Source of the DNA: Alishewanella aestuarii B11
Lineage (GTDB): Bacteria; Pseudomonadota; Gammaproteobacteria; Enterobacterales; Alteromonadaceae
Direction: 5' to 3'
DNA length: 43,112 nucleotides
Assembly: GCF_000280055.1 (NCBI RefSeq)
Contig: NZ_ALAB01000019.1
Location: 1-43,112 of the forward strand
Below are positions 18,628 to 26,857 of this stretch, one piece after another; the stretch's first letter is position 1; each line of letters starts with the position of its first letter. The notes beneath the pieces were generated by a model, which saw only the letters and a list, made by a program, of their open reading frames with translations, did not search any database and was not told the origin of the DNA. A program made the position numbers and the translations under genes.

Positions 18628-19836
18628 ATGAAAATCGCTATTATCGATGTTAATTTTGATTTTTCGAGTACAGGGAAAATTGTAAAAGATCTTATGATTT
18701 ACTTTGAAAGCGTTGGTCATGAAGTTCAAGCTTTTTATGGAAGAGGGCAAAGTAATCTAACACAGCTTTCAGTAACTAAGATATCTAATGATTTGGAAAC
18801 TTATTTTCATGCTGGTTTAACTAGGCTAACCGGTTTTACAGGTTGTTTTTCTTATTTTTCAACTAAGTATCTCATTGAAAGATTAGAAGCTTTTAAACCA
18901 GACGTAGTTCATTTGCATGAGCTGCATGGTTATTATATTAATATTTATACGGTTGTTGATTGGTTAAAGAAAAATGAAATACCTGTTGTTTGGACTTTTC
19001 ATTGCGAGTTCATGTATACAGGTAAGTGTGGTCATTCACATGAATGTAATAAGTGGAAATCAGGCTGTGGTGAATGTCCCCTTTTGAAAGAATACCCAGC
19101 TTCTTTTATTGACCAGACCGCTCATATGTTTTCGAAGAAGAAGAAACTTTTTGAAAGTTTTGAATATCTTAAAATTGTTACACCTTCTGAATGGCTTTTA
19201 GGTAGAGTGAAGCAGTCTTTTTTGAGTAATAAAGATAGTCGTGTGATTTTCAATGGCATTGACACGGATAATGTTTTTTATCCAAGAATGACATCTCCAC
19301 AGAAATTAACTGGCTTTGATTTTTCCAAACCTATTGTTTTGGCTGTGGCTCCAAATATATTAGATGCCAATAAAGGTGGTGATTGGGTCATTGAACTTGC
19401 CAAGAGGTTTACATCTGAATTGAATTTTATTTTGGTTGGCGTCAATAATCTTACAAGACATTATCCTGATAATGTATTTCCTTTTCCAAAAACTTCTGAT
19501 CAATCTGAATTAGCTGAGTTTTATTCTGTTTCTGATTTATTTGTTATTTGCAGCAAAAGAGAAAACTTTCCAACTACATGTTTAGAGTCACTTTCTTGTG
19601 GTACACCAGTAATCGGGTTTGATGGGGGGGGGACTAAAGAAACTGCTCCTTTACCTTATGGTAAATTTGTTGAATATGGTGATTTAGATTCACTAGAAAA
19701 CGAAATTAGAAAATTTTTTAATAGAACTTCTAGTTTAGCAGATGCTAATCAGTGTAGAGATTTTGCCCTCCGGACTTATTCTAAACAAGTTATGGCACAA
19801 AATTACTTAAACCTTTATCAAGAGAATTTTGGATAA
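18628..19836 (+). CDS. Glycosyltransferase family 4 with internal poly-G tract
   Basis: The ATG at 18628 (GAAGG at 18616-18620) is chosen over a GTG at 18601 that lies inside the previous gene. The 402-residue product has a WcaC-like Cys motif at about residues 134-160 (CGHSHECNKWKSGCGECP) and the GT4 EX7E signature in KRENFPTTCLESLSCGTPVIGFDGGGTKE. That Gly triplet (333-335) is encoded by nine consecutive G residues at 19624-19632 in an otherwise AT-rich gene; slippage there would cut off about 67 C-terminal residues. It should add a sugar to the O-unit. Confidence 0.83.
   Translation: MKIAIIDVNFDFSSTGKIVKDLMIYFESVGHEVQAFYGRGQSNLTQLSVTKISNDLETYFHAGLTRLTGFTGCFSYFSTKYLIERLEAFKPDVVHLHELHGYYINIYTVVDWLKKNEIPVVWTFHCEFMYTGKCGHSHECNKWKSGCGECPLLKEYPASFIDQTAHMFSKKKKLFESFEYLKIVTPSEWLLGRVKQSFLSNKDSRVIFNGIDTDNVFYPRMTSPQKLTGFDFSKPIVLAVAPNILDANKGGDWVIELAKRFTSELNFILVGVNNLTRHYPDNVFPFPKTSDQSELAEFYSVSDLFVICSKRENFPTTCLESLSCGTPVIGFDGGGTKETAPLPYGKFVEYGDLDSLENEIRKFFNRTSSLADANQCRDFALRTYSKQVMAQNYLNLYQENFG
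19624..19632 (+). repeat. Poly-G tract (G9) within a glycosyltransferase gene
   Basis: Nine G in a row, read in frame as three GGG glycine codons, inside very AT-rich DNA. GGG is a rare choice in the surrounding genes. Homopolymeric G tracts of this length are known slipped-strand hotspots in surface-antigen genes of other bacteria. Confidence 0.85.
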
Positions 19837-19839
19837 ATT

Positions 19840-20976
19840 ATGAATATTGAAGCAATGTGCAATCGTTGCATTATGGACAGCAGTGATAGTCAAATTAAAT
19901 TTGACTCTAAGGGCCTTTGTGACCACTGCAATAATTTTGATCTAAACATTAAACCAAACTGGCATACTGATCAGCAAGGCTATGCCGAGTTAATGAAAGC
20001 TGCTGAGCTGATCAAGCAAGAAGGTAAAGGCAAAGACTTTGACTGTATTATTGGTTTAAGTGGTGGTTTAGATAGTTCTTATACCGCTTATGTTGCAAAA
20101 GAGGTCATGGGTTTACGGCCGTTACTGTTTCATGTTGATGCAGGTTGGAATACCGACCAGGCCGTTGGCAATATCGAAAAATTAGTTGATGGTTTGGGTC
20201 TTAATCTGTACACCGAAGTGATTAACTGGGAGGAGATGAAAGACCTTCAGGTTGCGTTTCTGAAATCTGGTATTCCGGACCAGGATATCCCGCAGGATTG
20301 CGCGTTTTTTTCCGCATTGTACAAGTTTGCTCGTAAGAACAAGATTAAGTATGTGCTGACGGGTGGCAACTTCTCCACTGAATGCTGTCGCGAGCCGAAC
20401 GAATGGGGAGCCTACCCGGGTATTGATAAAACCTTTATTACTGATATCCATAAAAAGTTCGGTAAGCGTAAGCTAAAAACTTTCCCGATTATTGATGTGT
20501 TAGTTTACAAGGTGTTCCATCACCGGGTATTGGGTATGAAGGTATTTAAGCCTCTTAACCTGGTGCCATATATTAAGAAGGAAGCGGAGCAACTGTTAAA
20601 GGAAAAGTATGGGTGGCAGCCGTTCCAGCATAAGCATCACGAGTCACGCTTTACCCGTTTTTATGAAGACTACTGGATGCCGCGTAAATTTGGTTACGAA
20701 AAACGTCGTGCGCATTTTTCTAGCCTGATTATGACTGGCCAGATGACGAGAGAGCAGGCACTTGAGCGCATTGCTAAACCTGAGCTATCAGACGAATTTA
20801 TGAAAAATGAGTTTAAGTATGTAGCAAACAAGCTTGGACTAAGTGTGGATGAGCTACAGCAGATTTTTGAACAGCCGAACAAGAGTTATCGTGATTACAA
20901 GAATAAACTTTGGTTAATTCAGTTGGGTGCCAAGCTAATCAATATGTTAGGTATTGAAAGAAGGCATTACAGATGA
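19840..20976 (+). CDS. wbuX: N-acetyl sugar amidotransferase, WbuX/LfnA/PseA family
   Basis: A 378-residue adenine-nucleotide alpha-hydrolase protein. A zinc-type four-Cys site (C7, C10, C27, C30) is followed by the PP-loop SGGLDSS (74-80). The family activates an N-acetyl carbonyl with ATP and replaces oxygen with ammonia to form an acetamidino group. WbuX of E. coli O145 and LfnA of Pseudomonas aeruginosa O12 do this for L-FucNAc; PseA and WbpG act on other sugars. Because wbuY, wbuZ, fnlA, fnlB, fnlC and wbuB follow in order, L-FucNAm is the likely product. Composition moves back toward host-like across this gene. Confidence 0.9.
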   Translation: MNIEAMCNRCIMDSSDSQIKFDSKGLCDHCNNFDLNIKPNWHTDQQGYAELMKAAELIKQEGKGKDFDCIIGLSGGLDSSYTAYVAKEVMGLRPLLFHVDAGWNTDQAVGNIEKLVDGLGLNLYTEVINWEEMKDLQVAFLKSGIPDQDIPQDCAFFSALYKFARKNKIKYVLTGGNFSTECCREPNEWGAYPGIDKTFITDIHKKFGKRKLKTFPIIDVLVYKVFHHRVLGMKVFKPLNLVPYIKKEAEQLLKEKYGWQPFQHKHHESRFTRFYEDYWMPRKFGYEKRRAHFSSLIMTGQMTREQALERIAKPELSDEFMKNEFKYVANKLGLSVDELQQIFEQPNKSYRDYKNKLWLIQLGAKLINMLGIERRHYR

Positions 20977-21590
20977 TTGCACTTATTGACTACGGCATTG
21001 GTAACCTGCAGGCGTTTTTAAACCTTTATCAGCGCTTGCATATTCCGGTCATGGTGGCGACTACACCTGAACATATTGAGCAGGCTGATAAGTTAATTCT
21101 GCCGGGTGTTGGTCATTTTGATCATGCGATGCAGCTGTTTAATGCGTCTGTTATGAAGGACGCTGTAGTACGCAGAGTGACGGAACAAAATGTGCCAATT
21201 ATTGGCATTTGTGTCGGGATGCAGATGTTGGCGTTTTCTAGTGAAGAAGGCGTTGAACCCGGTTTAGGCTGGGTGCCTGGGCGCGTGCGTTCATTAAAAA
21301 ACGCGCTTGCTCACACACAGTTACCTATGCCGCATATGGGCTGGAATGATGTGGTGGCTGCGAAGGATGCGCCGCTGTTTAAATCGTTCAACCCTGATGA
21401 CACGCGGTTCTATTTCTTGCATTCGTACTATTTTGAACCCGAGCAGGCCGATTTTTGTATGGCTCGTTGCGATTACGGCATTTCATTTAGTTGCGCGGTG
21501 CGTAAAGGAAATGTGTTTGGCGTGCAGTTTCATCCCGAAAAAAGTCATCATTTTGGTGAGCAGTTGCTGAAGAATTTCGCGGAGTTATAG
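20973..21590 (+). CDS. wbuY: HisH-like glutaminase subunit for sugar amidination
   Basis: A 205-residue class I glutamine amidotransferase. Catalytic Cys80 (GICVGMQML) and H187/E189 (QFHPEKS) are all present, so it should release ammonia from glutamine. It resembles HisH of histidine synthesis, but its place between the amidotransferase and an altered HisF indicates that it supplies ammonia for acetamidino-sugar formation. Starts with ATGA overlap on wbuX. Confidence 0.9.
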   Translation: MIALIDYGIGNLQAFLNLYQRLHIPVMVATTPEHIEQADKLILPGVGHFDHAMQLFNASVMKDAVVRRVTEQNVPIIGICVGMQMLAFSSEEGVEPGLGWVPGRVRSLKNALAHTQLPMPHMGWNDVVAAKDAPLFKSFNPDDTRFYFLHSYYFEPEQADFCMARCDYGISFSCAVRKGNVFGVQFHPEKSHHFGEQLLKNFAEL

Positions 21591-21592
21591 CC

Positions 21593-22378
21593 ATGCTTAG
21601 ACCAAGATTAATTCCCTGTTTATTAATTCAGGATGGTGGCTTAGTGAAAACCACCAAGTTTAAAGATGCTAAGTATGTCGGCGACCCTATTAACGCGGTA
21701 CGCATTTTTAACGAAAAAGAAGCCGACGAGCTTGTGGTGTTGGATATTGATGCCACAGTGCATCGGGTTGAACCCAATTACGAGCGTATCGCACATCTGG
21801 CTGCAGAATGTCGGATGCCACTTTGTTATGGTGGTGGGATAAAAACAGCTGAACAAGCGAAGCGTATTACGGCTTTGGGTGTTGAAAAGGTGGCGATCAG
21901 TTCTGCCGCCCTAGAGAACCCACAACTGATTGCCGAAATGGCGGCAGAAATAGGCAGCCAGAGCGTGGTTGTAGTGCTTGACGTGAAAAAGAAGCTGTTA
22001 AGTAAACACTACGAAGTCTGGACTCATAATGGCAAACACAATACCAAGCGCAGCCCGCTAGATGTGATAGCGGAGGTTCAGGCACAAGGTGCCGGCGAAG
22101 TGGTAATCAACTTTATTGAGCATGAAGGCACGATGAAAGGCATGCCGCTTGATGCGATAAAAATGTTTAAAGCTGCCTGCCGGGTGCCCTTTACGGTAAT
22201 GGGTGGTGCAGGCTCACTGGATGATCTGGGTGACGTGGTGGCGGAGAACGGCTTGCTTGGTGTAGCAGCCGGTAGCCTGTTTGTGTTTAAAGGCCCTTAT
22301 CGTGCAGTTTTGATTAATTATCCGACACAGGCGCAAAAGCGTGAGAAGATATATGGACGGTGTCATGTTCAGAAATAA
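21593..22378 (+). CDS. wbuZ: HisF-like ammonia-channel subunit for sugar amidination
   Basis: A 261-residue TIM-barrel protein of the HisF family. HisF catalytic Asp11 (the D of CLDV) is Leu11 here (IPCLLIQDGG) while Asp130 is kept (VVVLDVKKK). Loss of Asp11 argues against imidazole glycerol phosphate cyclase activity and fits a role as ammonia channel for WbuX. Its start follows wbuY by 2 bases, and its 3' end overlaps the 5' end of fnlA by 14 bases. Confidence 0.9.
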   Translation: MLRPRLIPCLLIQDGGLVKTTKFKDAKYVGDPINAVRIFNEKEADELVVLDIDATVHRVEPNYERIAHLAAECRMPLCYGGGIKTAEQAKRITALGVEKVAISSAALENPQLIAEMAAEIGSQSVVVVLDVKKKLLSKHYEVWTHNGKHNTKRSPLDVIAEVQAQGAGEVVINFIEHEGTMKGMPLDAIKMFKAACRVPFTVMGGAGSLDDLGDVVAENGLLGVAAGSLFVFKGPYRAVLINYPTQAQKREKIYGRCHVQK

Positions 22379-23399
22379 AATTTTACTTATTACCGGTGGT
22401 ACCGGCTCGTTCGGTAATGCGGTGTTAAAGCGTTTTTTAGATACCGATATCGCCGAAATTCGTATCTTCAGTCGTGATGAGAAAAAACAGGATGATATGC
22501 GAAAAAAGTATAATCATCCGAAGCTGAAGTTTTATATTGGTGACGTGCGTGATTATAACAGCGTTCTCAATGCCACCCGTGGCGTAGACTTCATTTATCA
22601 TGCCGCAGCGTTGAAGCAGGTGCCCAGTTGTGAGTTTTACCCAATGGAAGCGGTGAAGACAAACGTGATTGGTACTGAGAATGTGTTAGAAGCCGCTATT
22701 GTCAACGGTGTGGCCCGTGTGGTGTGTTTAAGCACTGACAAAGCGGTATACCCGATTAATGCCATGGGCATCTCAAAAGCGATGATGGAAAAGGTAATGG
22801 TGGCTAAAGCCCGTAACCTGGACCCGGCAAAAACCGTGATTTGTGGTACCCGCTACGGTAATGTGATGGCCTCGCGCGGCTCGGTTATCCCGCTATTTGT
22901 TGATTTGGTTCGCGCTGGAAAGCCTATTACTATCACTGATCCGAATATGACGCGTTTTATGATGACTTTGGAGGACGCTGTAGATCTGGTGTTGTACGCA
23001 TTTGAACATGGCGACAACGGCGATATCTTTGTACAAAAAGCACCTGCCGCAACAATAAATGTATTAACTCAAGCGTTGCTGGAGCTGATGCAAACCCCAG
23101 AGCACCCGGTAAATGTCATTGGTACCCGTCATGGCGAAAAGCTATTTGAAGCGCTGTTAAGCCGGGAAGAGCGTGCCTGTGCTATAGATATGGGCGATTA
23201 TTACCGTGTACCACCTGATAATCGTGATTTAAATTACGGTAAGTTCTTTGACCAGGGCGATAAAACGATTGCCGAGCTGGAAGATTACAACTCTCACAAT
23301 ACCGAGCGTTTGGATGTAGCAGGAATGAAGCAATTGTTGCTTAAACTAGACTTTATTCGCGCTATTACCCGGGGTGAAGCTGCCACTGCAGAGGATTGA
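22365..23399 (+). CDS. fnlA: UDP-GlcNAc 4,6-dehydratase / 5- and 3-epimerase (FnlA/WbjB/CapE)
   Basis: The start at 22365 (MFRNKILLITGGTGSFG) gives 344 residues, matching the FnlA family; ATG 22353 and GTG 22341 upstream are less likely. NAD motif GGTGSFG (11-17); the active-site Tyr of ordinary SDRs is Met134 in MGISK (134-138), as in the CapE/WbpM group, with STDKAVYPINA just before. It starts conversion of UDP-GlcNAc toward UDP-L-FucNAc by dehydration and epimerisation. Its 5' end lies within the wbuZ 3' end. Confidence 0.94.
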   Translation: MFRNKILLITGGTGSFGNAVLKRFLDTDIAEIRIFSRDEKKQDDMRKKYNHPKLKFYIGDVRDYNSVLNATRGVDFIYHAAALKQVPSCEFYPMEAVKTNVIGTENVLEAAIVNGVARVVCLSTDKAVYPINAMGISKAMMEKVMVAKARNLDPAKTVICGTRYGNVMASRGSVIPLFVDLVRAGKPITITDPNMTRFMMTLEDAVDLVLYAFEHGDNGDIFVQKAPAATINVLTQALLELMQTPEHPVNVIGTRHGEKLFEALLSREERACAIDMGDYYRVPPDNRDLNYGKFFDQGDKTIAELEDYNSHNTERLDVAGMKQLLLKLDFIRAITRGEAATAED

Positions 23400-23403
23400 T
23401 ATT

Positions 23404-24510
23404 ATGAAAGTTTTGGTAACCGGTGCCAATGGCTTTATTGGCAAAAACCTGATCATTAGTTTGCAGCGCAACCCCAGTATTGAGGTGATTAAATTTACCC
23501 GTGATATGCCTTTAGAATCGCTCCCCGGGTTATTGTCACAAGCTGATTTTATTTTTCATTTAGCTGGTATCAACCGGCCGCAAGATGACAATGAGTTTGC
23601 AACAGGCAATGCCGATCTAACGGGGGCAATTTGTCAGGCTATCAGAGAGAGTGGCCGCAAAATTCCTATTGTTTTAACATCCTCTATTCAGGCCGAGCGC
23701 CATAATGCCTATGGCAAAAGTAAGTTAATGGCAGAAATGCATCTTTTGAATTTGCACCTGGAAACGGGCAACAAAGTGTATATTTATCGCCTGCCAAATG
23801 TGTTTGGTAAATGGTGTAAGCCAAACTACAACTCAGCTGTGGCTACTTTTTGCCACAATATAAGCCGTGGTTTACCAATCCAGGTTAATGACCGTTCTGT
23901 TGAGTTAAAACTGGTCCACATTGGTGCCGTTGTTACTTCGTTTCTGAAAGTGTTGCACCAGCAACCTGAAGAGCAGTTGTATATCAATGTTGATCCCGTG
24001 TATCAGGTCACTTTGGGGGATCTCGTTGATCAGCTTTACAAGTTCAGAGATAGCCGTGAGAGCCTAATTACCGAACCGGTAGGCGAGGGTTTTATCCGGG
24101 TACTTTATGCAACTTATATTAGTTACATTCCACCAGATAAGTTTAATTATGGTTTAACCAAGCATGAAGATAAGCGTGGTTGCTTTGTAGAAATGCTTAA
24201 AACCAGAGATTCGGGCCAATTCTCCTTTTTTACCGCTCATCCCGGTGTTACCCGTGGCGGCCACTACCACCATGTAAAAACAGAAAAGTTTTTGGTGATT
24301 AAAGGCAAAGCCCGGTTTGGCTTCCGCCATATTATTACTGATGAAGTCATCGAGATTTTTACCAGCGGCGACATGCCTGAAATTGTGGAAACAGTTCCTG
24401 GTTGGTCACATGACATTACCAATATCGGCGACGATGAAATGGTGGTAATGCTATGGGCGAATGAAAACTTTGACCGTGAACGCCCTGATACTGTTGCATA
24501 TAAGGTGTAA
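23404..24510 (+). CDS. fnlB: UDP-4-keto sugar reductase/epimerase with cupin domain (FnlB/WbjC/CapF)
   Basis: The start at 23404 (MKVLVTGANGFIGKN) has GAGGA shortly upstream; an earlier start at 23374 lies inside fnlA. The 368-residue protein has an N-terminal SDR domain (about 1-245; YGKSK catalytic pair) and a C-terminal cupin (about 250-368) with DKRGCFVEML and GHYHHVKTEKFLVIKG, the expected CapF architecture. It epimerises and reduces the FnlA product to UDP-L-PneNAc or -TalNAc-type intermediates, which FnlC turns into UDP-L-FucNAc. Confidence 0.93.
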   Translation: MKVLVTGANGFIGKNLIISLQRNPSIEVIKFTRDMPLESLPGLLSQADFIFHLAGINRPQDDNEFATGNADLTGAICQAIRESGRKIPIVLTSSIQAERHNAYGKSKLMAEMHLLNLHLETGNKVYIYRLPNVFGKWCKPNYNSAVATFCHNISRGLPIQVNDRSVELKLVHIGAVVTSFLKVLHQQPEEQLYINVDPVYQVTLGDLVDQLYKFRDSRESLITEPVGEGFIRVLYATYISYIPPDKFNYGLTKHEDKRGCFVEMLKTRDSGQFSFFTAHPGVTRGGHYHHVKTEKFLVIKGKARFGFRHIITDEVIEIFTSGDMPEIVETVPGWSHDITNIGDDEMVVMLWANENFDRERPDTVAYKV

Positions 24511-24513
24511 TTA

Positions 24514-25644
24514 ATGAACAAGTTAAAAGTGATGACTGTTGTCGGTACTCGCCCGGAAATTATTCGTTTGTCCAGAGTGATGGCAGCTTTAGAGCAGCAT
24601 TGTGAGCATATTATTGTACACACCGGCCAGAATTACGATTTTGAACTTAATCAGGTTTTCTTTGACGACTTGGGTGTACGTAAGCCCGATTACTTTTTAA
24701 ATGCTGCGGGTAGCACCGGAGCAGAAACCATCGGAAACGTGATTATTGCCGTAGATAAAGTACTGGCGGAAGTTAACCCGGATGCGATGTTGGTCTTGGG
24801 TGATACCAATAGCTGTATGGCGGTGATTCCTGCTAAACGCCGTAAAATCCCAACTTTCCATATGGAGGCGGGTAACCGCTGCTTCGACATGCGGGTGCCT
24901 GAAGAAATTAACCGCCGTATCGTTGACCATACCGCCGATATTAACCTTACTTATAGCAGCATTGCCCGTGACTACTTGCTTGCTGAGGGTATTCCTGCCG
25001 ATAGGGTTATTAAAACCGGTAGCCCAATGTTTGAAGTTCTAAACCATTACATGCCGCAAATTGATGGTTCTGATGTATTAAATCGGCTGGAGCTAACCGA
25101 GCGTGAGTTTTTTGTCATTAGCGCGCACCGCGAAGAGAACGTCGATTCGCCGAAGAACCTGCACAAACTGGCCGCGGTACTTAACGGTTTAGCTGAAAAG
25201 TATGGTCATCCCGTCATTGTCTCCACACACCCTCGAACCCGTAAGCGAATCGAAGAGCAAGGTGTAGTCTTCAACCCGCTAGTGCAGTTACTAAAGCCAC
25301 TGGGTTTTCACGACTACAACAAGCTGCAAAAGTCAGCTAAGGCCGTATTATCCGACAGTGGTACCATTAGTGAAGAGTCGTCCATCATGAACTTCCCGGC
25401 TTTGAATATTCGTGAAGCGCATGAGCGGCCAGAAGCCTTTGAAGAGGCCTCGGTAATGATGGTGGGTCTTGAGGTTGAACGTGTGTTTCAGGCATTACAG
25501 GTTTTGGATAGCCAACCAAGTGGTGACACACGTTTGCTGCGTCCTGTTTATGATTACAGCATGCCTAATGTCTCTGATAAGGTCGTTCGGATCGTCCATA
25601 GTTACCGCGATTATGTGATGCGTGTGGTTTGGAAGCAGTATTGA
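24514..25644 (+). CDS. fnlC: UDP-N-acetyl-L-fucosamine synthase (FnlC/WbjD/CapG)
   Basis: A 376-residue relative of UDP-GlcNAc 2-epimerase: TVVGTRPEIIRLSRVM, HMEAGNRCFDMRVPEEINRRIVDH, SAHREENVDSP and LSDSGTISEESSIM. NRCFD in place of LRTG and order after fnlA-fnlB distinguish it from wecB at 6650. It carries out C2 epimerisation to UDP-L-FucNAc. It starts 3 bases after the fnlB stop. Confidence 0.93.
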   Translation: MNKLKVMTVVGTRPEIIRLSRVMAALEQHCEHIIVHTGQNYDFELNQVFFDDLGVRKPDYFLNAAGSTGAETIGNVIIAVDKVLAEVNPDAMLVLGDTNSCMAVIPAKRRKIPTFHMEAGNRCFDMRVPEEINRRIVDHTADINLTYSSIARDYLLAEGIPADRVIKTGSPMFEVLNHYMPQIDGSDVLNRLELTEREFFVISAHREENVDSPKNLHKLAAVLNGLAEKYGHPVIVSTHPRTRKRIEEQGVVFNPLVQLLKPLGFHDYNKLQKSAKAVLSDSGTISEESSIMNFPALNIREAHERPEAFEEASVMMVGLEVERVFQALQVLDSQPSGDTRLLRPVYDYSMPNVSDKVVRIVHSYRDYVMRVVWKQY

Positions 25645-25645
25645 T

Positions 25646-26857
25646 ATGAGATTTGCGCTGTTACCGGATGCGTATCTACCATCCAGCACCTTAGTACACG
25701 CTAAAATGTTTCATGAACTAGCACATGAATTGCAAAATCGTGGTCATAAAGCAGTTGTGATTACGCCGGGTGAGCCTGACCAAAAAACATTACTTGTTGA
25801 GGAAATATACGATGGTGTTGAAGTATGGCGTTTTCGCACCGGTCGAACTCGTGGCGTTGGCAAAGTAAAGCGAGCCTTGAACGAATCTTTGTTGTCTATT
25901 AATGCCTGGCGTGCCATCTGTCATAAAGTTAAAGCAGAACCTTTTGATGGCTGTATTAACTATTCGCCCACTATTTTCTTTGGACCCTTAGCGAAGAAAT
26001 TAAAAGCCCATGGCGCTTTCGTCTATTTGATTCTGCGCGACATGTTCCCGCAATGGGTAATTGATCAGGGCATGATCAAAGAAGGCTCCGTGATAGCGCG
26101 TTATTTCCGTTACTTTGAGCGTCTGAACTACCAGGCATCCGACTGCATTGGTGTCATGTCCGATGCCAATCTGAAATTATTTCATCATTTACATCCGGGC
26201 TATCCAAATGTGAAGGTTCTAATGAATTGGGCAGATACTCGACCATTAATTCGTGAGACTGTTGCAACGAATTGGCGTGATGCTTGGGGCTTGGGCGATA
26301 AAATAGTGTTCTTTTATGGTGGAAATATTGGTCATGCACAGGACATGACAAATTTAATGCGTCTTGCCAGAACCATGCAAAGTGAACAGCGTGCACACTT
26401 TTTGTTTGTCGGGCAAGGCGATGAGGTTGAGTTAATACATCAGCTTAAAGCTGAATGGCAGCTTGATAATGTCACTATCAAACCCTCCGTTTCGCAGCAG
26501 GTATATCGAGAGTTGTTAACTCAAATTGATATTGGTTTGTTTTCATTATCAGCTAAACACACCGCCCATAACTTTCCTGGCAAGCTCCTGGGCTATATGG
26601 TTGAGTCGCTACCTATTCTGGGTAGCGTCAATGCAGGAAATGATGTGATTGACTTAATCAATAATCACAGTGCTGGTTTTGTTTTCGAGAATGGTGATGA
26701 TGAGGCTCTCAGTAACGCTGCTAAAGTGTTGCTTTTATCACCAGAGCAGCGCATGAAATGTGGTGAGCAGGCGAGGGCACTGTTGGAAAGCTATTTTTCA
26801 GTTGAGTCAGCTGTTTCACAGATATTACAACAAGTTCAAAATAGAGGTGCGGCTTGA
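25646..26857 (+). CDS. wbuB: L-fucosamine glycosyltransferase, WbuB family (GT4)
   Basis: The start at 25646 (MRFALLPDAYLPSSTLVHAKM), just after the fnlC stop with GGAAG at 25631-25635, gives 403 residues. GT-B signs: YFPTIFFGPL-like region (YSPTIFFGPLAKKL), VFFYGGNIGHAQDM, and FSLSAKHTAHNFPGKLLGYMVESLPILG. WbuB homologues in E. coli O26/O145 and WbjE in P. aeruginosa O11 sit directly after the L-FucNAc synthesis genes and are assigned to transfer L-FucNAc or FucNAm. A wbuC-like small gene, usual after wbuB in E. coli, is absent. Confidence 0.88.
   Translation: MRFALLPDAYLPSSTLVHAKMFHELAHELQNRGHKAVVITPGEPDQKTLLVEEIYDGVEVWRFRTGRTRGVGKVKRALNESLLSINAWRAICHKVKAEPFDGCINYSPTIFFGPLAKKLKAHGAFVYLILRDMFPQWVIDQGMIKEGSVIARYFRYFERLNYQASDCIGVMSDANLKLFHHLHPGYPNVKVLMNWADTRPLIRETVATNWRDAWGLGDKIVFFYGGNIGHAQDMTNLMRLARTMQSEQRAHFLFVGQGDEVELIHQLKAEWQLDNVTIKPSVSQQVYRELLTQIDIGLFSLSAKHTAHNFPGKLLGYMVESLPILGSVNAGNDVIDLINNHSAGFVFENGDDEALSNAAKVLLLSPEQRMKCGEQARALLESYFSVESAVSQILQQVQNRGAA

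Noticed and set aside
20973..22378. hisH and hisF as histidine biosynthesis genes
   Set aside because: They sit between wbuX and fnlA, the HisF-like protein lacks Asp11, and no other his genes are present.
6650..25644. wecB (6650) and fnlC (24514) as duplicates of one gene
   Set aside because: They belong to different subfamilies, with LRTG versus NRCFD active-site segments and different pathway neighbours.
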